The position numbers and the translations under genes were made by a program. A DNA stretch of 64,000 nt from Sphaerulina vaccinii (taxonomy: Eukaryota > Ascomycota > Dothideomycetes > Mycosphaerellales > Mycosphaerellaceae). The notes beneath the pieces were generated by a model. That model ran no database searches. It had not been told where the DNA came from and was given only the letters and a program-made list of their open reading frames with translations. Positions 11,134 to 22,951 of this stretch are shown here, piece by piece. The stretch spans positions 1,240,001-1,304,000 of the forward strand of contig JAKUDP010000014.1 of assembly GCA_022570795.1 (NCBI GenBank), read 5' to 3'. The stretch's first letter is position 1; the number at the start of each line of letters is the position of its first letter.

Positions 11134-14100
11134 GGTTATAAGCCCGGGTTTATAGAGGAAGTATTAGATAGTAATAGTTAGCCTTTTCTAATAGTAGGAT
11201 ACAAACCTATAATAAAAGAAGTATCGGGAAACTCAAAGTATACCTATCTATACTACTAAGAAGATATAGAAGATCCCGGCGAGTTCTAGACGTTCCTATA
11301 GGTAGATAAAATAGAGAAGAACCTAGTAAAGTATACTTAAGAAGCGGAGCTTAAAAAGTATAAAAAGGAAAGAGTAAGCTAGAGGCTAAAGTACTATCTT
11401 ATATAGATAAGACTTAACCTCTATACTAGAGTACTACTAATACCTTAGAAAGGTATATTCCTCTAAGAAGAGACTATTTAAGTCTATCTATAAGTATAGA
11501 TAAGTAGGAAGTATAGGAAACTATACTAAGCTTATCTAGAAGAGAAGGAAGAGAGTCTTAGATAAGAAACGTAGCTCTCTAGAAACTACTACTTAAGTTG
11601 TTTAAAAGAGTATTGATTTTTTAGAGCTTAGTTTTAATATTTTGGGAAAAATAGATTAAGAACAAGGAAATGGATTTAGTAGGAGAGTAGCTGCACTAAT
11701 ACTAACAAGAGAGAACTATAAGTCCTGGTTCAGAATAATAAGGATATATCTTATATCTAAGTAAGTAGAATAGGTTCTATTAGAGACCATACTAGATACT
11801 CTAGTATTAACTTCTTTAGGATATATATTAACTATATTATTAGACTCGCTAGATAGCTCTATTAAGAGAGTATCCTATAAAAAGTATAATATAGTAGCTT
11901 TCTATAAGATATATATCTATATATTAGTAGATAATTAGGAAGCGATATAGGAGATTAAGATAGTAAAGGAGCTCTAAGAATAGGCTAAAAAGAGGTATAA
12001 GAGTAAGCTTCAAGCTATAGGAAGAAGCCTTCTTAAATAGTATACTACGTTCGAGATATAAGATAGCTAGACGATTAATAAAGTATAGTAGAGCCTAAGT
12101 ACTATTATAAAAAGGGTAGTTGCAATCTCCCTATAGTTTAAAAAAATTAAAACTAAGAATAGGAAGATATAGTAACTCCTTGCAGCTCTACCTAAGTCCT
12201 ATTTAACAATTAGAGATAGTATAGACCTAAGGTAGGATCTTGAGCCTTAGAATATCTTTAGAATCCTAAGAGAAAAATAGGAATAGATAATAGGCCGAGA
12301 GATAGCTATATTCGCTAAGAAAGGCATCTAGGGACTACTAGCCTATTTCCTCTATAGAGAACTATATATCTAGAATAATTGCCCTAGACTCGAGAGAGCA
12401 AAGAGAGCTACTAAGACTATAGTACCGAAGATAGGATACTAAGTTAAGAAAAGATACTTTCTATTAAGATAAAGGAGGAGATCTTTACTAGAGAAAGATA
12501 AACTTAAAGAAATAGTAAAGCAACTTAAACTTAAAGTATAATCTCTTAAAAAGAAATCTAACTTAAGTAAGAAGTACCTAAAAAAAGCTTTTATAGTATA
12601 AGAAAATATAGAGTTACTAACTACCTTAGAAGCATCTTAGACTCTATTAGAGGATAAGGATATAGATAAGATAGCCTACTTAACTATAGACGCAAAAGGC
12701 AAGTATAGGCTATTAGAATAGCTACTTAACTCTTATACTTCTACCTATATAACTAACTAAGAATTACTTTTTAGAGAACTAAAACCTATTTAGACTAGGA
12801 AGTAGATTAAAGTCGATAGTAGCTACTTAATAGCTATATATATTAGGAAAGTAGTTATAGAGGGAAGAAAGGGAAAATAGATTATACTAAAAGATATTCT
12901 ATTTATACCTAGTCTTAGAGTTAATCTTGTTTTATAGAGTTAGTTTAGTAAGTAGTTCGGTATTTAACTACTAAAATTTATACTTATTTTAGCCTCTAGA
13001 AAAGTAGTTATTTAGATAAGAATATTAGAAGGAATTCTATTTATTAAGGAGATTAATAAGAGTCTAGCTAAGTCTATCGGGCCCTAGGGGCTCGACCGAA
13101 ATCAAGTATACTTCTTATAGGAATTAATAGATAAAGTATATACTCTCTATATATTAGAGAGTACCTAGGATTAGTAGAAGCTCTAGTATCGAAGGCTTAT
13201 ATATTTTAGGGAAAAGGTAGTAAAGAACCTTTACTAGGTCTTAGATTTAAAGAGCCTAATACTAATTCCAAAGGAGTATAGGGCATGTAGGGTCTATATA
13301 ATAGTAAAGATAAAGTAGTATAGAGGGAAAGAGATATAGTAGAAGCCCTAAAGGCTAGCTTTTATATCTATTAATATTTATAGACCCCTACCTATCTTAA
13401 AATTAGGATTTAAGTAGTAGCTTAAAATTATTAATAACTTCTTAAGAAAGAAGTAGGCCTTCCTACTAAAGTTAAGAATAGATATACTACCTACCCTCTA
13501 CTAATAGAAAAAGAAGGTAGAGCTTTAATCTAGAAATTCTCTCTAAGTAGTAAGGAGTAATAGAGCTAGGAAGCTTCTTACTATACTAAAGTAGTAGGAG
13601 AGAGAGAATAGAATCTCTTTCTATACTACTAAGATATATAACTCTATTTAGAATAGAGTTATTAAAAAGTCGATCTAGACCTCTAAAGAAAGAGTAAAAG
13701 CAATACTAGAAGAATCTAATATACTAATTAAGTTCTAGCCTAAGGTACTAGAAGTAAGTATTATTATTAGGAATGCTTTTCTAAATAGGCTAGATATTAA
13801 TAGATTCAAAGTCTTACCTAAGAAGGTATTCTTAGAATAGAGACCTCCGGTATTATACTTTAGAGTCTAGGGCTATAGAGTAGTTATATATATAAACCTA
13901 AAGTTCTAGCTAGCTAGGATACGATTAGATAAACTAATAAATAGAGGCAAGGATGCCGTATTCGTCGGTTATATTCTAGATACTACTAAAATATAGCTTT
14001 TCTAGAAGCCTAATATAGAGGCTATTAAAGCCTATAGTAATACTAAATAGTTTAAGTATAAGAAAGGAAGAGATTTGAAGTTAAATATTCCTAAGCTTAA

Positions 14101-16366
14101 CTAATCTAGTATTATACTAGTTAGGAAACTAGTTAGGAGACTAAAGAAGTAGAAGAAGTCCTAAAGTCTGTCGGGCTCTAGAGGCCCGACTAAATATTAA
14201 CTACTATTTATATAGCTTGGACCTCTACCGAAAAATAAAAAGAAGTACTAGAGGATAGATCTAGAAGAAGAAAACTCCGGGAGTATATAGCTTTAGAAGA
14301 AGAAAATTGGAATAGAGTAGCCGACTAATTAGCTAACCGAAGTTCGTTAAGGGACTAGTAGAAATATATATATTAGAAAATATCTAGATATTATATAAGA
14401 TCTACTAGAAGCAAGGGTACAATTCTAGAAGAGAAGGAGATCTATCTCTAATAAAGGGAAAGGACCTAAACCTAAGGCCTATAGTATAGTTATAAGGCAG
14501 GTTCTCTAAAAGAGGTAGAGAGATAAGAAAGAGAATATACCTAACCTAAAGTATTATAAAGCATTTCTTAGCCTAATTAAAGAAGAAGAGGATTATATCT
14601 AGGAAACCTTAGTAGAGATTAAGGAAGTTGCATTTATAGTACTTAGACCTAATATTACTTTAAAGCAAGAAGTCTCTATTCTAAAGTTCTATAAAGAGGT
14701 AATATAGGATCCTAAATAGAGCTATATATAGAAAGAAGCAATCTAGAGAAAACTAGTAGCTTTAGATAGTAACTATACCTAGAAGCTAGTTATACTACTA
14801 AAAGGTGCAAACCTTATAATATCTAGGTAGGTCTTTAATATAAAAAGATTAATTAGTAGAGCTATTAAAAAGTTCAAGGTAAGACTAGTTACTAGAGGGT
14901 TCTTCTAGAAGTTTGGAGTAGACTTTAAGGACACCTTTATACTAACTATAAAGTATAATACTTTAAAAGTATTTATAGTAGTTGTTTGCAAGAAGAACTT
15001 GGAAATATACTAAGTAGATATAAATAATATATTTATAGAGAGCTCTCTAAAAGAAGATATCTATATAATTCTACCTCTAGAAGTAGAGGTCCTACTAAAC
15101 TAGGTCCTAAAGATCCTAAGGAGTCTCTATAGACTTAAGTAAGTAGTAAGAGACTAGAATAAACTCTACGTCTCAAAGCTAGAATAGATAGGATTCGATT
15201 AATTAGAGATCGACCTATACCTACTTATCTATAGAGAAAGAAGAATTATAGTTCTAACCTATATAGATAATATACCTATTATAGTACTAGAGCTAAAGAA
15301 TATTCTCTAGTTTAAGAAATAGCTTAGTAAGGTCTTTAAGATTAAGAATCTAAAAGAGCTAGAAAAGATTCTTAGAATAAAAATAATAAAGAATAGAGTT
15401 ATAGGAACTCTAAAGCTTAATTAAGAATACTATATCTAAGAGAACCTTATAAGGCTAAATATAACTAAGGAAAATACCTATCCAACTCTCTTACTAATAG
15501 ATAGTTATAAAAGCCTTACTAAGGCAATTCTATCTAATAAGAGATATACTAAATAGAAATACTAGAGCTAGATAGGTATATAGATATAGCCGATAGTTAT
15601 AATAAGACTAGATATTACTTTCGCTCTTAGTAGACTAAGCTTATATATAGCTAACCTAATAAGAGGATATATAAATACTCTAAAGAAACTAGTAAGATAC
15701 CTTAGGTTGTTCCTAGACCTAGAACTTATATTTAGAAAAGGTAGTAGAAGCCTTATTAGATATTTAGACTCTAACTATATAATAGATAAGGTAGATAGAG
15801 TCTTAATCCTAGAATCTATCTTCTTCCTCTATAGAGTACTAGTATCTTAGATAAGTAAAAAGTAGAAGTCTATAGTAATATTAACTATAGAGGCTAAGTA
15901 TATAGCTTTAAATATATATACTAAGCAATCTCAATTTCTAGTAGCACTTCTAAAAGAAATAGACTATATAGAGTTAGTAGGAGAATGTTCTTTTTAACTA
16001 CTTGTTAAAGCGAACTCTAATATAGTAAATAAACTTAGACCTATTTAGATTATAAAGGATAACTAAGTATCTCTAACCCTAGTTAAGGATACCTATACCT
16101 ATAAGAGATTAAAATATATTAATATAGCCTATAATAATATTAGGAGACTCTAGTAGTAAAGGAAGATAGTAGTAGTATATATTCTAACAAAAGAGATAGT
16201 TATAGATAGGTTAACTAAGCCGAAGAATAGTCCCTAATTCTAAGAGTTTATAAGACAACTCTAGCTTATATAAATAGCTCTTCTATACTTAATAAGTTAT
16301 CGAGATTTGGAATAGAATATAAGTACTAGAATATAGGGCAGAAGAACTATCTAGCCTAAGTAGGAG

Positions 16367-16613
16367 TATTAGAAAGTATAGTCTAGTTAGACTATCTAAG
16401 AGACACTTCTTTAGGGATTAGATTATATAATATATATTACGTAATAGTAGGTTACGTAGCTTATCTAATGCTCTATATCTTAGGAGGAGATGCAACCTAT
16501 AACTAACTAATATAATTAATATAGTTAGTTCCTATCTAACGCTTCTACTTCTATTATATATTAAGACTCTTCCTACATGTTATAGATATATATATTATCG
16601 TCCTATCTCGATA
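16367..16613 (+). repeat. Right LTR of the nested Copia element
   Basis: It follows a purine-containing tract (gtaggag) and is followed by the second GTCTA copy. It carries a 9-bp local addition (around ataattaat) relative to the left LTR. Confidence 0.92.
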
Positions 16614-19400
16614 GTCTAGAATATTTTCTAATAACTTATAAATATAGAATTCTATACTATTCTAGAAAAGTATAAGTTCTATAGAAAAGAAGTTAAGTTC
16701 CTAGAATTTATTCTAAGCTTTTAAGGAATTAAGATCGATCTAGTAAAGATAGAGTTAATATAAACTTAGCTAGTACCTAAGATAGTTAAGGAAGTACAAT
16801 TGTTCCTTAGGCTAGCTAACTATAACTAGAAGTTTATTAAGAACTACTCGAGGCTTGCGGCACCTCTAAATAAGCTTATATAGAAAGATAGGAAATAGAG
16901 CTAGAGTCTAGAGTAGGTAAAAGCCTTCGAAGTACTTAAGATATTATACTACTAAGTACTAGTACTACAATTATTCGATAGGAAATGCGAGGTTAAACTA
17001 GAGACTAATATATTAGATATAGCTATAGGAGCATACCTTATATAAGAGTATAATAGGAAGAGATACCTAGTAGCCTACTACTTAAAAAAATTAACTTCTA
17101 TAGAATAGAACTATAATATTTATAATAAGAAGTTATTTATAATTATTACTACTATATAGTACTAGCGAGTATATATAGAAAGAGCCTCTAAGCTTATAAT
17201 TCTTTCTAATTATAAGAATCTAACTTACTTTACTATAATAAAAGTACTAATATAATAATAGGCCTACTAGTTAGAACTACTTAGTTAGTATAAGTTTAAA
17301 ATCTACTATATACTAGGAAAGGATAATAGTTAAGCTAATATACTAAGCTGCCGAAGTAACTATATAGAAGGAAAAGAACTAGTATACTAGAAAGTACTTA
17401 GAGCTAATCTAGATAGAAGCCTAAGCTCGAACTCGATAGAGTTTAACTATATTATATAAGTTCTTTAGAATATAGAAGAATAGTTCCCTATACTATAAAG
17501 GAAGTATTAGGTACTAAAGGACTAAGAGAATAAGTATATATAATACTACTATAATAATCTATAATATAGATACTCTAGAACTATAAAAACTATAGAGTTA
17601 ATTTAGAAAAGCTTTAGCTTTCTATATATATATAAATATATATTATAATATATTAAATACTATAAGCCCTACTAATAGAATAAGGTAGATTAATATACGA
17701 AATACGGATATATCTAATTCTATACTCCTCTATATTAACTATAAAACAAAGTTATAATAGACTTTATTATAAAGTTACCTTTATTATAGAACCGGATTAT
17801 AGGAATTAGCTACGATATAATACTAGTTATAGTCGATAGGCTTACTAAATATATATACTTTATTACTACTAGCGAGATATATACTACTAAGCAACTCGGA
17901 TACTATATTATAAATAGACTTATAAAATATTATAAATTCCTAAAAGTATTTATTATAAATAGAGACAAGCTCTTTACCTCCAACTACTAGAAGACCTTGA
18001 TCGGTATACTCGGAATTAAATATAAGCTATTAATAGTATATTATTCTTAGATAGATAGGCAAACTAAAAGAATAAACTAAATACTAGAACAATACCTATA
18101 ATACTATATTAATTATATATAAAATAACTAGTTAGCGCTACTACTAATAGTATAGCTTATACTAAATAATTAGTAATTAGAGATAATAAAGGCTATACTA
18201 TTCTTCTCGAATTATAAGCAAAACCTAAACCTTTTTAGAGAACTTTTATTTTACCTATAGGTAGAATATACTATAATTATAAGTAAAGATCTAAAGAACT
18301 TCTATAAGAAACTAGAAGGACAAATTATAGACTTGCAACTAATAATAGCTAGGCTATATAATATTAAGTAAAAAATAGTACTTTAGCTAAAAAGAAGGAA
18401 TAAAGTCTATTTTTTTATAAAAAAATTTAAAATAAAAAAAAAAACAAAAAAACTAGATTAAGTTAAAGTCGGACTATTTTTAATTAACAAACTATAAGGA
18501 CTAGTTAACTACCGACTTAAGCTACTAAAAGATATAAAAATCTACCTAGTATTTTATATATTATTACTAGAACCTATAGATACTAAAATACTTTACTAAG
18601 AGATATTCTACTTCTAACCTAAGAAAGAAAATATATTTAAAATAGAAAAAATTCTAGAACAAAAGAGTTAGAACTACTTAATTAAATAGAAAGAGTATAA
18701 TAAATCGGAAAATACCTAGGAACTAAAGTCTAACCTTATAAACTACTACTAGCTTCTAGTATAATTTTACTAGAGTCTATAAAGAAAGAAGGTATTAGGC
18801 CTTTCTAGAAGGAGTCTAGGATACTATTAGCTATACTCTAAGTCTAAAGTAATAGAGAAAGCGCTATAGTAGAAGAATCTAGATCTAATACTATAAACTC
18901 TTTCTAAACTTTTTTATTTTTATTAAAAAAAGTATAATTTTTAAAAGTATAACTCTTAGCTACTTTCTAGTCTACTATATCTAGTTATTTATAAAGATAT
19001 ATTTCTTTTATATAAGCTATTACTAGCGCCTTCTTTACTATATCGAGCTTTTTTAATAACTTTCTCTACTAAGCTAAGAGACGTTTCTACTCTCTTTTAG
19101 TAACTTTTATATTATAGCCTTTTAGATTATACTACTAGTACTTAGTATACTAACCTAATAAGATATATACTTTATATATATAACTCTTTCTTTTATATAT
19201 ATTATATAGATATATTATAGAATTTCCTTTATAAAATATTTCTTTAGCCTTCTTATAATAATATAAAGTATATTTCGATTTTAATAATAGTATAGTAGTT
19301 TAGTAGAAAAAAAAAATAGAAAGGTATCTTTATAGATTCTCTATAATAAGAGCTAATATATTATAAGCTTCGGGACGAAGCTAGGCTAGATAGGGGATAG

Positions 19401-19759
19401 TATTATAGTTTCTACTAATAGGTAGGCCTACTAGAACTAAGATACCTAAAGTAGGAAAACTAATTTTTCTAATTTTTTAACTTTCGAAAAATTAAAAAAA
19501 GTAGCCTAGATCTTTCTAATCTCTCTACTCTCGAGAGATTAAAAAGAGTACCGAGATTAAGAGGAGAATCTCCTTTATATATATAGGTAATAAATATTAT
19601 AGTTATAGATAGTTATTATATATAACTTACTATTCTATCTTACTAATTAGAATATAAGAACTTTTTTTACTTACTTTCTTATAGATATATTAATAAGCTC
19701 TAACTAGATCAAGCTTAGCCTCCGCTTAGTAAGATTATTAGGTCCTCTATAACCTAATA
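19401..19759 (+). repeat. Right LTR of the Gypsy element, fully RIP-mutated
   Basis: It starts TATTATAG, where the left LTR has TGTTACGG, and ends ACCTAATA. Almost all differences from the left LTR in the first 150 bp are C-to-T or G-to-A. It is preceded by a purine-rich tract (gataggggatag). Confidence 0.92.
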
Positions 19760-20626
19760 CTCTACTCTAAACTCAAGTAAGAATTTCTATTTTTAACTTA
19801 AATATCTTACTAGTCTTAGTAGCTATAAGAATAAAATTCTAGCTATATATAGACTAACTATAGGAATATAGATCTATATCTACTAAGTCTACTATAATAT
19901 CTAAGATATACTATAAATAGCTTAGTAGTTAATTTATTTTTAAGTATTTTTATAAAATTTAGGAACTATCTATATACTTTATAGTAGATCTTACTAGGTA
20001 GAATAGTCTAATATTATACTATATAAAAAATATATAAGCGCTATAGCTTCTATTTATAGACTTATACTAGATATAGTAAGAGCTATAGAAAGTTCTATAA
20101 CTTTTTAAATATAAAAAATATATAGTTATAGAAGATATATAATATACTATAGATATTATACTAGATAGTTACTAGGTCTACTTACTAAGATAGACTTAGC
20201 TAGAGCTAATAGAAGCTAATTTCTAAATTTAGGCTTTAACTAGTTTATACAAGTATAGTTAATATATAGTAATATATTATATAAAGTATTAGATACTAGA
20301 GATTTCTAGCTATCTATAGATATATAAAGCTTAGTAATTAGCCGACTACTTAGCTAGTTATAAGGCTTTAAAGTATTGCTACCTTGTTTTTAGACCCGGT
20401 GCCTTAATCCTACCCTAGAACAAAGTCCTAGAACAGATAAAAAATAGACTTTTTGTAACTAGTATAGAATAACGACTATCGATCGATGCGATATTCTAAG
20501 TATATAGGACGATAGGAAATTAGGTTCCGAAGATATGTAACAAGTTTTATTGCGCAAAGCAGAAGACAGAACGCTATAGCGACGAGGAGAGTGCAAATCC
20601 GACGCTTTTTGGATTCGGATTTTCGA

Positions 20627-20655
20627 GGGAGGGTTTTGATCCATGGTCACTTTGG
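20627..20655 (-). repeat. Right 29-bp terminal inverted repeat
   Basis: This is a perfect inverted copy of 7333-7361, ending ...ccatggtcactttgg. It is followed by the promoter of the CCCH zinc-finger gene. Confidence 0.85.
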
Positions 20656-20834
20656 AGCTCCTTACACGTGCACGCTGAGTCGTGGCTGATCAATCTCGCG
20701 CTTCCATCTTTCTCTTTCCTCTTCACAATCAACAGCACAACATCAAGACATCCACAACAGCAACGACACTTCTGGTTCGCCAGTACATTCAAGGATACCG
20801 ATTTCTCATGCTTGCACATTAATAACAGAACAGA

Positions 20835-22349
20835 ATGAGCCAGGAGACGCACACAGAGTTGCAAGCGCGTATTGCAGCGCTTGCCGGTCAGATTAATCGA
20901 CACAAACAACAACCAGTTTCACAGCAAACCGCACGACACAGCCATCGCCCTCAGCAAGTCGATCCACAGTATGGACGCAATGCCGCTGCCGCTCGATGGA
21001 CGCCATATGCACATGGCGCGCGTGCTGCATTCCCGCGGACTATCAAGAACCTCACGCTGGTCAACGGCGATGTCAAACATCCGATTGTGGTCGACGACGA
21101 TAATGATACGCCCCCACAGACGCTACATGGTGCAGCTCTCACTCCAGCCAATTTTGTGAGCTCTCGCGTAGCTAGCAGAGCGCAGCTCATGACGAAGGAC
21201 ACCTACGAGCGCGAGCAACGCCGACAGCAAGAGTACCAGCAACAACGCAGCACCACGAATCACACTTATCCATCCCCATACCGGCCGACACGCCCTGCAG
21301 CAGAGACGCCATCAACTGTTCATACAGCTCGCGTTCTCGAGTTTGACGGCATCAGATTTGAGCTTCAGGCTGATGGCAGCAAGCTCGTCCGCCTTTCCGG
21401 TGAGCGGTGCACGAGACTAGACTCAGGAAGCAGACTAAGAGATGCAGACCCAACCACCACCGATAAAGAAACGCCTAAAAAAGTAAAGGTGGCAGACGTG
21501 GACTTCTTGCGCACCAAAAGTGGCAACCTCATTCGCGCCGCAACTACCACGCATAACCAGACTAGGTATCACGGACAACCTCATGTCAAGTCTCACGGAC
21601 GGCGCTTACAATTCTTCTCTCCAGGCCAACCGCACGAGCTTCTACGAAGCAATGCGACAAGTTCACAAAATACGGTACCATATCCACCCTTTACCCACAA
21701 CACGACATCGCACGAAGGCCGCCGACACGCATCTATTGTCCCAAGCACGATAGTAAGTTCGGTGTGTATGCTGACATATTGTTCAGGTACCTGTCCCTAC
21801 GGGCCCACCTGCAATGATCACCATGATCCAAACCGAATCGCCATCTGCAAGGAGTTTTTTGCGACCGGTCTTTGTCAAGCTGGCAGAAGCTGCGATCTGT
21901 CCCACGAGCCAAGCTACCACCGGGTGCCTGCATGCATCCATTTCCTCCGCGGCAACTGCACGAAAAGTGCATGCCGCTATGCCCACGTCAATGTTTCTGC
22001 TTCCACTCTTGTGTGCCGTCCATTCGCCACTCTCGGCTATTGCAGCAACGGCGAGGAGTGCGGCAATCGTCACGTATTCGAGTGTCCTGACTATACTAAC
22101 CTTGGCCACTGTGAAGCCCGCGAACAACGTGCTTGTCCATTGCCTCACATCGACCACGCAAATACTTTGCGAAAGGCTGCCAAGCGGCAGGCAAAGCAGA
22201 GCTCCGAAGATGGTTCAGACGTTTCGAGCGATGAAGAAGAGCAGGCCACAGCGGTCGAGACAGACGACGATTCGGATATCGAGATCACTATGGGCACCGA
22301 CGACAGTCATCAGCTCACACAGCAGCAAGACTATGTTGGCTTCACTTGA
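20835..22349 (+). CDS. Five-CCCH zinc-finger protein (ZC3H3 / Red5-like)
   Basis: The best model has three exons (20835-21565, 21625-21674, 21787-22349) encoding 447 residues. The whole span is also open in one frame, which would hide two introns; only the spliced form gives a proper first finger, CDKFTKYGTCPYGPTC..H (C-x8-C-x5-C-x3-H). Four more CCCH fingers follow to about residue 375, including CKEFFATGLC, CIHFLRGNC, CRPFATLGYC and CPDYTNLGHC. The N-terminal half is low-complexity with an EFDGIRFELQADGSKLVRL segment and a VDFLRTKSGNL segment seen in fungal homologues. The C-terminus is acidic. Relatives act in nuclear mRNA 3'-end processing, export or exosome targeting (ZC3H3; S. pombe Red5). 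The exact orthology is inferred. Its promoter side abuts the transposon block. Confidence 0.84.
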   Translation: MSQETHTELQARIAALAGQINRHKQQPVSQQTARHSHRPQQVDPQYGRNAAAARWTPYAHGARAAFPRTIKNLTLVNGDVKHPIVVDDDNDTPPQTLHGAALTPANFVSSRVASRAQLMTKDTYEREQRRQQEYQQQRSTTNHTYPSPYRPTRPAAETPSTVHTARVLEFDGIRFELQADGSKLVRLSGERCTRLDSGSRLRDADPTTTDKETPKKVKVADVDFLRTKSGNLIRAATTTHNQTRYHGQPHVKSHGRRLQFFSPGQPHELLRSNATSSQNTVPYPPFTHNTTSHEGRRHASIVPSTIVSSVCMLTYCSGTCPYGPTCNDHHDPNRIAICKEFFATGLCQAGRSCDLSHEPSYHRVPACIHFLRGNCTKSACRYAHVNVSASTLVCRPFATLGYCSNGEECGNRHVFECPDYTNLGHCEAREQRACPLPHIDHANTLRKAAKRQAKQSSEDGSDVSSDEEEQATAVETDDDSDIEITMGTDDSHQLTQQQDYVGFT

Positions 22350-22951
22350 CGCACCCACGTCGGAAGCGGAAGCGGAAGCTTGAAGTGCACTGCGCAACAT
22401 TATTGCGATCCGATCAGCGTGCTCTCTGCCCAACTCATTGTGGCAAATTACTTCAAGATTATGACTAGAGGTAGCTTTAGCAGAGAAGAGCAATGAAGAA
22501 GAATAAGATTATCAACATGCCCTACCGCGAGTGATCTCACACACCTTCGTCTTCTCACTGCCAATTCGACTATGTGAACTTCAATAATGTATGAACCAAG
22601 TGCACTGCTTGACAGCATGTACTGCGCGACGTGGTGTGGCAGCGATGGTGCCTATGGGCCTCGCGATAGACGCTTGTTTTTGGACTCAGCCCAGTTCTCA
22701 GCCCTCTGATCTGCACAGCACCCGTCCAACTTGAAGACCAACAATGCCGCTCCATTCGACATTGCCTGTAGTCCACTTCACAAACTCACAGCGGTAGGCC
22801 ACTCTCGCCATTGTCCTTCAATACCCTTTCACTTGACAAGGCGCTCAGCACTGTTGCTCAAACACATCTACACAATACTCATAGCCCACATCCAACATAC
22901 ACACCGTACCCAATACCACAAGCTGCGGCTACACAGAGAGCTACTAGGACC
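22350..22951. other. Intergenic region upstream of the Sel1-repeat gene
   Basis: This is tandem-gene spacing with pyrimidine-rich patches near 22530-22570 and 22740-22920, probably including a 5' UTR. No supported gene was seen. Confidence 0.5.

Larger units (their letters stand above)
10896..16613 (+). mobile_element. RIP-mutated Ty1/Copia LTR retrotransposon nested in the Gypsy element
   Basis: The element is 5718 bp with LTRs 10896-11133 (238 bp) and 16367-16613 (247 bp; the only length difference is a 9-bp addition). Both LTRs begin TATTAGAAAG and end CTCGATA, the RIP forms of TG...CA. The direct duplication GTCTA (10891-10895 and 16614-16618) marks the insertion into the Gypsy reverse transcriptase. 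Degenerate domains run in Copia order: protease/GAG-pre-integrase near 12812-12900, integrase about 13180-13760, reverse transcriptase about 14790-15450 with a Y-I-D-N box near 15259, and RNase H ending in DRLTKP near 16204-16223. Integrase before RT distinguishes it from Gypsy. No intact frame remains. Confidence 0.93.
7364..19759 (+). mobile_element. RIP-mutated Ty3/Gypsy LTR retrotransposon (chromovirus), interrupted by a Copia element
   Basis: Two 359-bp LTRs (7364-7722 and 19401-19759) flank an internal region with no surviving long frame. Mutated domain traces appear in the expected order on the plus strand: a CCHC zinc knuckle trace at 8598-8639, an aspartic protease D-S-x-A trace near 9763-9780, reverse transcriptase (the segment before the DD box at 10520-10560 and a YIDN-like box near 10833-10850), RT continuing after the Copia insertion at 16614, RNase H about 16970-17240, integrase about 17630-18120 and a chromodomain-like segment about 18635-18760. 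RT-RNaseH-INT order plus a chromodomain places it in the chromoviruses. Without the insertion it is about 6.7 kb. Bases flanking the LTRs (ccccg left, ctcta right) differ only by RIP-type transitions, so a degraded 5-bp duplication is possible. Confidence 0.92.
7333..20655. mobile_element. Inverted-repeat element that hosts the nested retrotransposons
   Basis: Removing the Gypsy element (7364-19759) leaves about 30 bp on the left and about 900 bp on the right, bounded by perfect 29-bp inverted repeats. This would be a roughly 0.9-kb non-autonomous DNA element or MITE-like remnant, into whose left end the Gypsy element inserted. The right arm is RIP-mutated from 19760 to about 20400 and of normal composition from there to 20655. 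No transposase frame survives. The class is unknown, and no flanking duplication was found, so a rearrangement rather than a transposon remains possible. Confidence 0.55.

Noticed and set aside
7364..19759. A captured host gene or intact retroelement protein in the AT-rich block
   Set aside because: All frames are interrupted by TAA/TAG created by RIP; only degenerate domain traces remain.
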